Positions 49,908 to 59,558 of a stretch of DNA of 64,000 nt are shown here, piece by piece. Numbering within the stretch: the stretch's first letter is position 1; every line of letters starts with the position of its first letter. Location of the stretch: assembly GCA_021801645.1 (NCBI GenBank), contig JAJYXT010000065.1:1-64000 (forward strand). Reading direction: 5' to 3'. The DNA comes from a bacterium. GTDB lineage: Bacteria > Chloroflexota > Dormibacteria > Aeolococcales > Bog-877. The notes beneath the pieces are model-generated. The model did not search any database, was not told the DNA's origin, and saw only the letters and a list, made by a program, of their open reading frames with translations. The translations under genes and the position numbers were made by a program.

Positions 49908-50486
49908 TCAGCCGGGTGTGGGCAGGGAGGTGGGCCGGCCCTTCCCGGAGGGCGTCGGCAGGGAGCTTGGGCGCCCCTTGCCGGGCGGAGTGGGAAGGGA
50001 AGTGGGGCGGCCGTGCCCCTTGGGGCTGGGCATCGGATTCGGCGTGCCCGACGGGTTGGCGTGGGCCGCGCGCTGCTGCTCGCCGTGGGTCTTGGCGTAG
50101 GCGCTGATGCAGCGGCCCACGTTGTGCCGGCCCTCCGACCCCGGGGTCGTCGCGGTGGCCGACGGCAGATACTGCGCCTTGCACCCCTGAAGGGCGTTCA
50201 CCACGTCCTGCCCCCAGGTCACGGGGCTGACGCTGTGGGTGACCACGGTGGCGGCGGCTCCGCCCCCTACCGCGGCCGCGGCCAGGGTGATCCCCGCCGC
50301 CGCTTTCATCGTGAGGCCGGCCAGGAACTGGGGCAGCATCGACATGTGTGGTCCTCCTTGCAGCGCCAGGGCGCGATACCGGGGCGCGGGCGGCGCCAGC
50401 CGCCCGACGTTCGCCTGCTGCTGGTGGAGCTCCTGTTCCAGCAGCCGGTCGAGGTCCGGAACGCTACTTCCCTGGGGCATCTTCAC
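49908..50486 (-). CDS. Membrane-anchored hypothetical protein with C-terminal tandem repeats, coupled to an ECF sigma gene
   Basis: KMPQGSSVPDLDRLLEQELHQQQANVGRL...KAAAGITLAAAAVGGGAAATVVTHSV (TM)...GKGRPTSLPTP repeats; start overlaps the sigma gene's 3' end. Confidence 0.65.
   Translation of the reverse strand: MKMPQGSSVPDLDRLLEQELHQQQANVGRLAPPAPRYRALALQGGPHMSMLPQFLAGLTMKAAAGITLAAAAVGGGAAATVVTHSVSPVTWGQDVVNALQGCKAQYLPSATATTPGSEGRHNVGRCISAYAKTHGEQQRAAHANPSGTPNPMPSPKGHGRPTSLPTPPGKGRPSSLPTPSGKGRPTSLPTPG
49911..50018 (-). repeat. 36 bp tandem repeat x3 (GRPT/SSLPTPxGK)
   Basis: Protein HGRPTSLPTPPGKGRPSSLPTPSGKGRPTSLPTPG*. Confidence 0.85.
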
Positions 50487-51078
50487 CAGAGGAAACGCCC
50501 TTGGTCGGTGAATCAACCATCCCCTCTCCGTACTCACTTCCCAGCCGGGCCCGGAGCCGGTTCTTGGCCGCCGCCAGCCTTGATGCCACCGTCTGCTCCG
50601 GGACCCTGAGGGCGACCGCGATCTCCCGGTTGGAGTAGCCGTGGAGGTGACGCAGGACGATCACCGCCGCCTGCTTTGGCGGCAGGGCAGCCAGCTCCCT
50701 CGTGAGCACCGAACCCTCGGCAGCCGCGGGGTCGGGACCGGGCGCCGGTTGGCCCAGCCGCCGCACCAGCTCACCCACCTGGCGCAACCGCTCGCGGCGG
50801 CGGTGGGAGACGGCCACATTGATGGCGATCCGGTGGAGCCAGGCCTCCGCCGGGGCCACCTCCCGCCACCTGGGCCAGGCCCGGTAGGCCCGGACGAAGG
50901 CCTCCTGAGCGCAATCCTCGGCGGCCTCGCGGTCGTGCAGCATCCCCAACAGGGTCGCCATGATGCGGGGATACGCCACCCGGTAGAGGCGGTCGAAGTC
51001 CTCGGCGTTCCCGGGCCGGTAGGGCGCGGCCCCGGGCTCCCCGGACGGCGGGTCGGACTGGGCCGGTGGGGTGGTCAA
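50464..51078 (-). CDS. ECF-type RNA polymerase sigma factor
   Basis: FDRLYRVAYPRIMATLLGMLHDREAAEDCAQEAFVRAYRAWPRWREVAPAEAWLHRIAINVAVSHRRR...LAALPPKQAAVIVLRHLHGYSNREIAVALRVPEQTVASRLAAAKNRLRARL. Confidence 0.95.
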   Translation of the reverse strand: MTTPPAQSDPPSGEPGAAPYRPGNAEDFDRLYRVAYPRIMATLLGMLHDREAAEDCAQEAFVRAYRAWPRWREVAPAEAWLHRIAINVAVSHRRRERLRQVGELVRRLGQPAPGPDPAAAEGSVLTRELAALPPKQAAVIVLRHLHGYSNREIAVALRVPEQTVASRLAAAKNRLRARLGSEYGEGMVDSPTKGVSSGEDAPGK

Positions 51079-51134
51079 CGCGCACGGGCCATCGCCAAAG
51101 AAACGCTCCAGCGGCCCTGATCACCCAGGAGCGG

Positions 51135-51749
51135 TCAGCTGAGAAGTGGGACAAAGCGGCAGAGCCCCAGCCCCTCCCGCTGCCACTCCCCCCCGACACC
51201 ACGGCGGAGACGCACCAGGTCCTGCTCCTCCGGAGCCCCCAGCGGAGCCAGGATGGTGCCCCCCTCCGCCACCTGCCCCAGTAGCTCTTCCGGCACCATT
51301 TCGGTGGCGGCGGAGATCACCACCGCCTGGAAGGGAGCGCGGTCTGGGGCTCCCCGGCGGCCATCCTGGCAGCGGACCTCAACGTTCCCCACCCCGGCCC
51401 GGCTCAGATTGTGCCGGGCGGTCGCGGCCAGCTCAGGGATCAGCTCCAGGGTCACCACCTCAAGGGCTCCTGCGGCTCGCAGCACCGCGGCCATGTAGCC
51501 GCTGCCGGCCCCCACCTCCAGGACCCTCGCCCCAGAAAGGGGAAGCAGCGCGGCCACCATGGCCCCCACCATCTCTGGCTGAGAGCAGGTCTGCCCGAAG
51601 CCTATGGCCAGAGGCCGGTTCTGATAGGCGAGCGGGCGCAGAGGGAGCGGCAGGAAGAGCTCCCTCGGGACCCGCCGGAGCGCCGCCGATGCCGCCGGGG
51701 CGAGGGCCGGCGCGAGCCCTGCCCAGAGCTCTTCCCGCTCCTCCCTCAG
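51135..51749 (-). CDS. pcm: Protein-L-isoaspartate O-methyltransferase, probable CTG start
   Basis: Open frame upstream of the first canonical start gives LREEREELWAGLAPALAPAASAALRRVPRELFLPLPLRPLAYQNRPLAIGFGQTCSQPEMVGAMVAALLPLSGARVLEVGAGSGYMAAVL; CTG at 51749 overlaps the upstream TGA. Confidence 0.85.
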   Translation of the reverse strand: MREEREELWAGLAPALAPAASAALRRVPRELFLPLPLRPLAYQNRPLAIGFGQTCSQPEMVGAMVAALLPLSGARVLEVGAGSGYMAAVLRAAGALEVVTLELIPELAATARHNLSRAGVGNVEVRCQDGRRGAPDRAPFQAVVISAATEMVPEELLGQVAEGGTILAPLGAPEEQDLVRLRRGVGGEWQREGLGLCRFVPLLS

Positions 51750-52459
51750 CCGGCGCTCAGGATCTGGAGGCAGTGGTTGACGTCCTCGCTGTACAGGTCG
51801 GTCGGCACCCGGGCCGGGACGGCGCCCCGGCCTACGGGCATGAAGAAACCGTACTGGGGGGAGGGGTTGACCAGCGCCAGTGGGATCCCCTGCCGCACCG
51901 GAGGGAAGACCGCCAGCAACCAGACCGCGGCCCCGGGGTTCACGTCCGCCGAGCAGAGATCCAGCCGGTTGCTGGAGAGGACCAGGATGGGCCGGATCGG
52001 ATCGTAGTAGCTGAGCTGCACCTGGCTCTGCGCCCCGGGGGGGACGAGGTGGGCCGTGCCACCATTGGCGGCGGTGGTCTCCAGCACCGTCTGGGTGAGG
52101 CCCACGCCGCAGGTGGACGCCCCTGGGTTCCGGGCCAGAGCCACCACCTCCAGGAGTGGTCCCAACCCCGCCAGCTGGCGAGCGTCCCGGGCCTCCGACC
52201 CGGAGAGGAGCGGGAGGATGTCCGCCAGCGGCACCTGGCGGCTGTAGTAGAAGGCGATGCTGCTGTGATCCACATAGAAGCCGCCGTCCGGGCTGCAGGC
52301 GGCGCTACCCTGGCTCACCGGCCGCGCGTGGGAGCTGACTGGGAGCTGGCGGGTGAGAGCCCGCTGTGCGTCGGCGGCGCTGGTCACCCCGGCTCCGCAC
52401 GCCGAGAGGGCGAGGGCCAGCAGCGCCAGCGCCCCGACCGCCTTTCGGGGCAAGGGCAC
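51746..52459 (-). CDS. Putative lipoprotein
   Basis: VPLPRKAVGALALLALALSACGAG lipobox; no recognised domain in the remainder. Confidence 0.72.
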   Translation of the reverse strand: MPLPRKAVGALALLALALSACGAGVTSAADAQRALTRQLPVSSHARPVSQGSAACSPDGGFYVDHSSIAFYYSRQVPLADILPLLSGSEARDARQLAGLGPLLEVVALARNPGASTCGVGLTQTVLETTAANGGTAHLVPPGAQSQVQLSYYDPIRPILVLSSNRLDLCSADVNPGAAVWLLAVFPPVRQGIPLALVNPSPQYGFFMPVGRGAVPARVPTDLYSEDVNHCLQILSAG

Positions 52460-52461
52460 GG

Positions 52462-53046
52462 CTACCTCCCGGGATCCGGGGAGAGAGAGCCGGCGAGAAG
52501 CTCCGAACGGGTGAAGATGGCTCGCAGCCGGTGTCCGGCGGCCTCCACCCGCTCCCGGCCCCCCTCCTCTCGGTCCAGCAGGGTGTAGAGGCACACCACC
52601 CGGGCGCCGGCGGCCTGCACCCGCTCCGCCGCGGCGAGGAGCGAGCCTCCACTGGTGAGGGCGTCGTCTACCACGGCCACCGGCTGGCCCGGGGTGGGGG
52701 GAGGGCCGGCGAACTCCCCGCCCACCCCGTGCTCCTTGGTGCCCTTGCGGACGATGAAGGCCCCCACCCGGGGTCCCTGGTCCAGGGCGCTGCAGAGGGC
52801 CACCGCGGTGACCATGGGGTCGGCTCCCAGGGTTGGCCCGCAGACCGCCTCGGCTCCATCCTCGCGGGCGAACTCCAGGAGCGCGCGCCCCACCAGGAGG
52901 GACCCCATCGGGTCCAGGGTCACCAGCCGGCCATCGAAGTAGTAGGGGCTGCGACGGCCGCTGGTCAGAAGGAAGTCGCCCACCTTGAAGGCTCGGTCCA
53001 GCATCAGCCGGAGGAGGGTCTCCCGCTCCCCCTCGCTGAGCGGCAT
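52462..53046 (-). CDS. pyrE: Orotate phosphoribosyltransferase
   Basis: FKVGDFLLTSGRRSPYYFDGRLVTLDPMGSLLVGRALLEF...VAVVDDALTSGGSLLAAAERVQAAGARVVCLYTLLDREEGG. Confidence 0.93.
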   Translation of the reverse strand: MPLSEGERETLLRLMLDRAFKVGDFLLTSGRRSPYYFDGRLVTLDPMGSLLVGRALLEFAREDGAEAVCGPTLGADPMVTAVALCSALDQGPRVGAFIVRKGTKEHGVGGEFAGPPPTPGQPVAVVDDALTSGGSLLAAAERVQAAGARVVCLYTLLDREEGGRERVEAAGHRLRAIFTRSELLAGSLSPDPGR

Positions 53047-54530
53047 CAGCCGCCGGTCTGGGGCCGCCAGCGCAGCACCAGCTGGCGCGCCGCCCGCACC
53101 TCGTCCACCCGCCCCACCGGCGCCTGGTGGGGCGCCGAGAGCAGGACCTCGGGGTCGCGTCCCCCCTCCTCCACGATCAGGCGCACGATCTCCGCCAGGT
53201 CGTCCAGGGAGCGCTTGGACTCGGTCTCGGTGACCTCGAACATCATCGCCTCGGGGACGGTGATGGGGAAGTAAACGGTGGGCGGATGGACCCCGTAGTC
53301 GATCATCCGCTTGGCGATGTCCAGGGCCCTCAGCGCCGGGTGGGCCGAGCGCTTGGGGGTGGCCACGAACTCGTGGAAGGTGTCGGTCTCCAGCTGGGTG
53401 GGCAGCACCTGGCGAAGTCGGGCGCGCAGGTAGCGGCTGTTGAGCACCGCATCCCGGGCGACCTCCCCGATCTCGTTCCCATAGGCGAGGATGTAGGCGT
53501 AGGCGCGGACCAGCATGCCGAAGTTCCCGAAGTAGGAGCGGACCTTGCCCACGCTCTGGGGGAGGTCGGAATCGAGGAGGTAGCCGTCATCCTGGCGGCG
53601 GATCCGGGGGACGGGGAGATACGGCTCCAGCTCGGCCCTCACCCCCACCGGACCGGCGCCGGGCCCGCCCCCCCCGTGGGGGGTGGAGAAGGTCTTGTGG
53701 AGGTTCAGGTGGACCACGTCGAAGCCCATGTCCCCAGGCCGGGCCACCCCCACCAGGGCGTTCAGGTTGGCGCCGTCGTAGTAGACGAGGGCTCCCGCAC
53801 GGTGAGCCATCCCCGCCATCTCCTCGATCGAGCGCTCGAAGATCCCAAGGGTGTTGGGGTTGGTGAGCATCACCGCCGCCACGTCGGGGCCGAGCTTGGC
53901 CCGTAGGTCCGTGAGGTCCACCGTGCCGTCGGCTGAGCTGGCCACCGTCTCCACCTGGAAGCCGAGCTGGGCGGCGCTCGCCGGGTTGGTGCCATGGGCG
54001 GTGTCCGGCACGATCACCTTGGTCCGGGAGTGGTCTCCCCGACTGCGGTGGTGCGCCTGGATCATGCGGAGTCCGGTCCACTCGCCATGGGCCCCGGCGG
54101 CTGGCTGTAGCGAGACTGCGTCCATCCCGGTGATCTCGCAGAGGAGTCGCTCCAGCTCCCACATCAGCTCAAGTGCCCCCTGGATCGACTCCACCGGCTG
54201 CCAGGGATGCAGGTCGGCGAACCCCGGGAGTGCCGCCACCCGCTCGTTGATGGCGGGGTTGTACTTCATGGTGCAGGACCCCAGCGGGTAGCCGCCCTCC
54301 TGCAGGTTGTGGTTGCGCCGTGCCAGCCGGCCGAAGTGACGAGCCAGGTCGGGCTCGCTCACCTGGGGGATGCGGGCGGGGACTCGGCGGCGCCAGCGGT
54401 CCGGGATGCCCTCCTCCACCGCCGGGCCGGGCACCCCGGCCGAGGGCAGCCTGGGTCCGGAGCCGGCCTCCTTGGCGATCTCGAAAACCAGGGGCTCCTC
54501 TCCCGCCCACGCCGGCTGAGGGCTGCTCAC
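53046..54530 (-). CDS. gcvPB: Glycine dehydrogenase (decarboxylating) subunit 2
   Basis: LGSCTMKYNPAINERVAALPGFADLHPWQPVESIQGALELMWELERLLCEITGMDAVSLQPAAGAHGEWTG...DVVHLNLHKTFSTPHGGGGPGAGPVGV. Confidence 0.97.
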   Translation of the reverse strand: MSSPQPAWAGEEPLVFEIAKEAGSGPRLPSAGVPGPAVEEGIPDRWRRRVPARIPQVSEPDLARHFGRLARRNHNLQEGGYPLGSCTMKYNPAINERVAALPGFADLHPWQPVESIQGALELMWELERLLCEITGMDAVSLQPAAGAHGEWTGLRMIQAHHRSRGDHSRTKVIVPDTAHGTNPASAAQLGFQVETVASSADGTVDLTDLRAKLGPDVAAVMLTNPNTLGIFERSIEEMAGMAHRAGALVYYDGANLNALVGVARPGDMGFDVVHLNLHKTFSTPHGGGGPGAGPVGVRAELEPYLPVPRIRRQDDGYLLDSDLPQSVGKVRSYFGNFGMLVRAYAYILAYGNEIGEVARDAVLNSRYLRARLRQVLPTQLETDTFHEFVATPKRSAHPALRALDIAKRMIDYGVHPPTVYFPITVPEAMMFEVTETESKRSLDDLAEIVRLIVEEGGRDPEVLLSAPHQAPVGRVDEVRAARQLVLRWRPQTGG

Positions 54531-55882
54531 GCCATCACCTCGGCCGGACGGGCCTCCTGGACCACGCCGAGCAGCGCGGTCCGGTAGCGATCGATGGCTC
54601 CCGGCGGGGACATCTCGGTGGCGCAGACCAGGATCCGGTTCCCCCCCAGGGGATGTCCGGCGAGGATGCCCTCCTCCGCGAGCCGGCGGCAGACCTCCTC
54701 CCCGGGAAGCGGCGTCTCCAGGACGAACTCCCAGAGGAACTCTCCGGGGAGAGGCAGCCGGCAGCCCGGAAGCTCGGAGAGCAGCTGGGCCAGCCGGTGG
54801 GCCCGCCGGTAGGAGATGTCGGCCACCTGGCGGAGGCCGGCCGAGCCCATCTTGGCGAGATACGCGGTCGCCGCCAGGGCCATGAGCGCGTGGTTGGTGC
54901 AGATGTTGGAGGTGGCCCGCTCCCTCCGGATGTGCTGCTCGCGAGTCTGCAGCGTGAGGGTGTAGGCCCGGCCACCGCGGCTGTCCACGGTGAGGCCGAC
55001 GAGCCGCCCCGGCATCCGCCGCACCAGCTCCTGACGGCAGGCCAGCAGCCCGACGGTCGGCCCTCCCAGCTGCGGGGGGATCCCCAGCTGCTGCCCGTCC
55101 CCGGCGGCCAGGTCCGCGCCCTCGGCGCCGGGAGGCTGGACCACGGCGGCGGCCACCGGGTCCGCGGCAACCAGGCCGAGGGCGCCCTTGGCATGGGCCA
55201 GCTCCATCAGCTCCGCCACCGGCTCCAGCTGTCCGAAGAAATTGGGTTGGGGGACCGCCAGCACCGCCGCCGGCGAGGCGGCGAGTGCGGCCTCGGCCGC
55301 GGCAAGGTCGGTCGTGCCCCGGGCGGAGGCGGGAAGCAGCTCCAGCTCCGCACCTCGGCCGTCCGCGTATGTCTGCAGCACCCGAAGGGTCTCCGGGTGC
55401 AGCGTCGAGGCGGCCAGGATCCTAGCCCTCCCGGTGTGGGCCACCGCCAGCAGAGCACCCTCGGCCACCGCCGTGGCGCCGTCGTACATGGAGGCGTTGG
55501 CCACATCCAGGTCGTACAGCTCCGCCACCATCGACTGGAACTCGAAGATGGTCTGCAGGTACCCCTGGCTGGCCTCCGCCTGGTAGGGCGTGTAGGCGGT
55601 GTAAAACTCCGGTCGGGCGATGGTGGCCAGCACGACCGCCGGGATGAAGCGGGAGTAGATCCCGGCGCCCAGGAAGCAATCCCACCTCGCCAGCTCTCGG
55701 TTGCGGCGCGCCAGCCGCTCCAACTCGGCGGCCAGCTCCGGCTCGCTCAGCGGCTCAGGCAGGTCGAGGCGGCGGCCCAGGAGGTGGCGCGGAACTTCGC
55801 GGAACAACTCGTCCACCGACCGGGCGCCGATCTCGGCAAGCATCTCGGCGCGCTCAGTCTCGGTGTTGGGCAGGTAGGCCAT
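54527..55882 (-). CDS. gcvPA: Glycine dehydrogenase (decarboxylating) subunit 1
   Basis: YLPNTETERAEMLAEIGARSVDELF...CFLGAGIYSRFIPAVVLATIARPEFYTAYTPYQAEASQGYLQTIFEFQSMVAELYDLDVANASMYDGATA. Confidence 0.97.
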   Translation of the reverse strand: MAYLPNTETERAEMLAEIGARSVDELFREVPRHLLGRRLDLPEPLSEPELAAELERLARRNRELARWDCFLGAGIYSRFIPAVVLATIARPEFYTAYTPYQAEASQGYLQTIFEFQSMVAELYDLDVANASMYDGATAVAEGALLAVAHTGRARILAASTLHPETLRVLQTYADGRGAELELLPASARGTTDLAAAEAALAASPAAVLAVPQPNFFGQLEPVAELMELAHAKGALGLVAADPVAAAVVQPPGAEGADLAAGDGQQLGIPPQLGGPTVGLLACRQELVRRMPGRLVGLTVDSRGGRAYTLTLQTREQHIRRERATSNICTNHALMALAATAYLAKMGSAGLRQVADISYRRAHRLAQLLSELPGCRLPLPGEFLWEFVLETPLPGEEVCRRLAEEGILAGHPLGGNRILVCATEMSPPGAIDRYRTALLGVVQEARPAEVMA

Positions 55883-55920
55883 GACCGTTCCTCAGAACTT
55901 CAAGCTTCGGATGGCGGCGC

Positions 55921-56310
55921 TCAGTGGGAGTCGCTCTCCGCGAACGCATCGTACGCCTGAGGATCGAGAAGGCCGGTCGGGATCTCGCCCTCCAGCCGCA
56001 CACGGAGAAGCCAGCCGGCGCCCTGGGCGTCCTGGTTGACCACCTCCGGAGCGGAGACCGCCGCCTGGTTCACCTCGACGACCTCGCCACTCACCGGCGA
56101 GTAGAGGTCGCTGGCGGCCTTGACTGACTCGACCGCACCGAAGCGCTGGCCGGCGGTGAGATGCGCCCCGGCCGACGGGAGCTCGAGGAATATGACGTCG
56201 CCGAGCTGGGCCTGCGCATGGTCACTGATGCCGATCACCGCCTCTCCCGCCCCCTCGGGGCGCACCCACTCGTGGGTCTTGGTGAAGCGGACAAGGCTGG
56301 GGTCAGACAC
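55921..56310 (-). CDS. gcvH: Glycine cleavage system H protein
   Basis: RFTKTHEWVRPEGAGEAVIGISDHAQAQLGDVIFLELPSAGAHLTAGQRFGAVESVKAASDLYSPVSGEVVEVN; GTG after GAGGAGGTG. Confidence 0.97.
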   Translation of the reverse strand: MSDPSLVRFTKTHEWVRPEGAGEAVIGISDHAQAQLGDVIFLELPSAGAHLTAGQRFGAVESVKAASDLYSPVSGEVVEVNQAAVSAPEVVNQDAQGAGWLLRVRLEGEIPTGLLDPQAYDAFAESDSH

Positions 56311-56346
56311 GGGGGCACCTCCTCTCGACTGCGGGACGCTGGACGC

Positions 56347-57447
56347 TCACGTGGGCCGGCGATAGAACGGCAGCGCCACCACCTGTGCCCGGCCCCTCTC
56401 GGCCGGGTCGGCACGCAGCGCCACCTCGACCTCGCTTCCTTTGGGAGCCGAGCCGGGCCGGACGTAGCCCATGGCGATCCCGGCTCCCACTGAGAAGCCG
56501 TAGCTGCCGCTGGTCACCTCACCAATGGGCTGGCCGGCTGCCAGGATCGCCTGGTGGGGTCGGGGGATCCCCCGCCCGAGGAGGCGCAGGCCGATGAACG
56601 AGAGCTGGGGTTCGGCCTTGGCCCGGACCAACGCCTCCCGGCCGACGAACTCCCCCTTGTCCAGCTTCACGACCCAGCCCAGCCCTGCGCTGATCGGTTC
56701 TCGCTCCAGGGTGATGTCCTGACCGTACAGCCGAAAGCCGGCCTCCAGACGGAGGGTGTCCCGGGCTCCCAACCCGGCGGGCAGCAACCCATGGCTCCGG
56801 CCGTGATCAAGGATGCCTTGGAAGAGCCCCTCGGCCGCCTCCCGGTCGCAGTACAGCTCAAAGCCGTCCTCTCCGGTGTAGCCGGTGCGGGAGAGCCGCA
56901 CCGGCACCCCGAGCACGCGTCCAGGCTGATGGTGGTAGTAGGAGATCGCACCCAGGTCGGCCCCGTCGGCGAGCGGGGCGAGGATCTGGAGCGAGAGCGG
57001 GCCCTGCAGCGCCAGCAGGCAGGTCTGGTCCGACTGGTCTTCCAACTCGACCCCAGAGGGCGGCAGCTGCCGTCCCATCCACTCCAGATCGTCATCGTGG
57101 CGTGCCGCGTTGACCACACACATGTAGTCGTCGGGGTCGCGGTACACCAGCAGGTCGTCGACGATCCCGCCGTCCTCCCGGCACATCACCGTGTAGAGCG
57201 CCTGGCCGACCGCGAGCTTGCCGACGTCGTTGGTCACCAGCCGCTGGAGGTAGGCCTGGGCGCCCGGGCCGCCGACCCGGACCTCGCCCATGTGGGAGAC
57301 GTCGAAGAGCCCGGCGCGCTCCCGAACCGCCTGGTGCTCATCCCTGATGCTGCTGTACTGGAGAGGCATCTGGTAGCCGGCGAACGGCACCATCCTGGCT
57401 CCCAGCCGGCGATGCAGGGCACCCAGTGGCACCTCCCTTTCGCTCAC
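56347..57447 (-). CDS. gcvT: Glycine cleavage system T protein (aminomethyltransferase)
   Basis: LGALHRRLGARMVPFAGYQMPLQYSSIRDEHQAVRERAGLFDVSHMGEVRV...LSRTGYTGEDGFELY...GLGARDTLRLEAGFRLYGQDI; GTG 57447 in GTGA overlap with the upstream gene. Confidence 0.96.
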   Translation of the reverse strand: MSEREVPLGALHRRLGARMVPFAGYQMPLQYSSIRDEHQAVRERAGLFDVSHMGEVRVGGPGAQAYLQRLVTNDVGKLAVGQALYTVMCREDGGIVDDLLVYRDPDDYMCVVNAARHDDDLEWMGRQLPPSGVELEDQSDQTCLLALQGPLSLQILAPLADGADLGAISYYHHQPGRVLGVPVRLSRTGYTGEDGFELYCDREAAEGLFQGILDHGRSHGLLPAGLGARDTLRLEAGFRLYGQDITLEREPISAGLGWVVKLDKGEFVGREALVRAKAEPQLSFIGLRLLGRGIPRPHQAILAAGQPIGEVTSGSYGFSVGAGIAMGYVRPGSAPKGSEVEVALRADPAERGRAQVVALPFYRRPT

Positions 57448-58052
57448 TCTGGATCCTCCAAGGCGCCGAGGACTTCCGCCATCTCCCGATCGTACTGAAG
57501 GCGGGCCTCGTCCACCGCCCTCCGGAGCTGGGCAGTTCGGTCCACCGTCCAGCCCAGGTGCGCGGCGAGCTCCAGGTCGGAGGCCGGGCGGCCCAGCTCC
57601 GCCTCCAAGGCCACCGCCGCCAGCGCCAACCGCTCTCCGTCCTCGGCCCAACGGCGGTCCGCCTCCCTGGCAGCCTGCGCTTCCAGGAGCGCCCCGCGCA
57701 CGGTGTCGTCGACGGCCTGCCGGACCGCCTCCTGGAACTCCCGAGGCGTGATCTGCGGATGAGGCGCCAGGCCCTGGACCACCTTCAGCAGGGCGGTGGT
57801 CCCGTCCTGGAAGAGGTCGCCGGCGTCCTGCCCCTCGTCCCGCCGAGCCACCTCCTCGAGGACCAGCCAGAGGTGGTGTTGGGCGAGGAGCCGACGGGGG
57901 CGGGCGTCCAGCCCCTGCTCGGAGACCTCCGCCAAGAGCGCCGCCACCTCCGCGTCCGGCAGCCTCGGATGCTCGGCCACCAGCTCGCGCAACCGGACCA
58001 GCTCCCGGTCCGGCCCCTCCTCCGACGGCTCCCCCGAGGAAGGCGCTCCCAC
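57444..58052 (-). CDS. Degenerate sigma-70-like protein (regions 1.2/2/3, no region 4)
   Basis: RRLLAQHHLWLVLEEVARRDEGQDAGDLFQDGTTALLKVVQGL resembles sigma region 2.1-2.2; ALEAELGRPASDLELAAHLGWTVDRTAQLRRAVDEA resembles region 3; protein ends without region 4. Confidence 0.65.
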   Translation of the reverse strand: MGAPSSGEPSEEGPDRELVRLRELVAEHPRLPDAEVAALLAEVSEQGLDARPRRLLAQHHLWLVLEEVARRDEGQDAGDLFQDGTTALLKVVQGLAPHPQITPREFQEAVRQAVDDTVRGALLEAQAAREADRRWAEDGERLALAAVALEAELGRPASDLELAAHLGWTVDRTAQLRRAVDEARLQYDREMAEVLGALEDPE

Positions 58053-58059
58053 GTCCTGG

Positions 58060-58065
58060 AGTATA
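58060..58065 (-). promoter_or_regulatory. Candidate -10 (TATACT) of leaderless sigma-like/gcv operon
   Basis: Minus strand TATACT-CCAGGAC-GTG(58052). Confidence 0.55.
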
Positions 58066-58094
58066 GGCGCGGCCCGGCCTTCCCCCGGCCTCGG

Positions 58095-58100
58095 TACACT
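58095..58100 (+). promoter_or_regulatory. Candidate -10 (TACACT) of leaderless zwf
   Basis: TACACT-CGGGCG-GTG(58107). Confidence 0.55.
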
Positions 58101-58106
58101 CGGGCG

Positions 58107-59549
<1,443 letters not shown>

Positions 59550-59558
59550 GGCCGGGAG

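Noticed and set aside
55900-58060. Glycine riboswitch ahead of the gcv genes
   Set aside because: No leader exists upstream of the first gene (predicted leaderless) and no glycine aptamer core was recognised between the genes.
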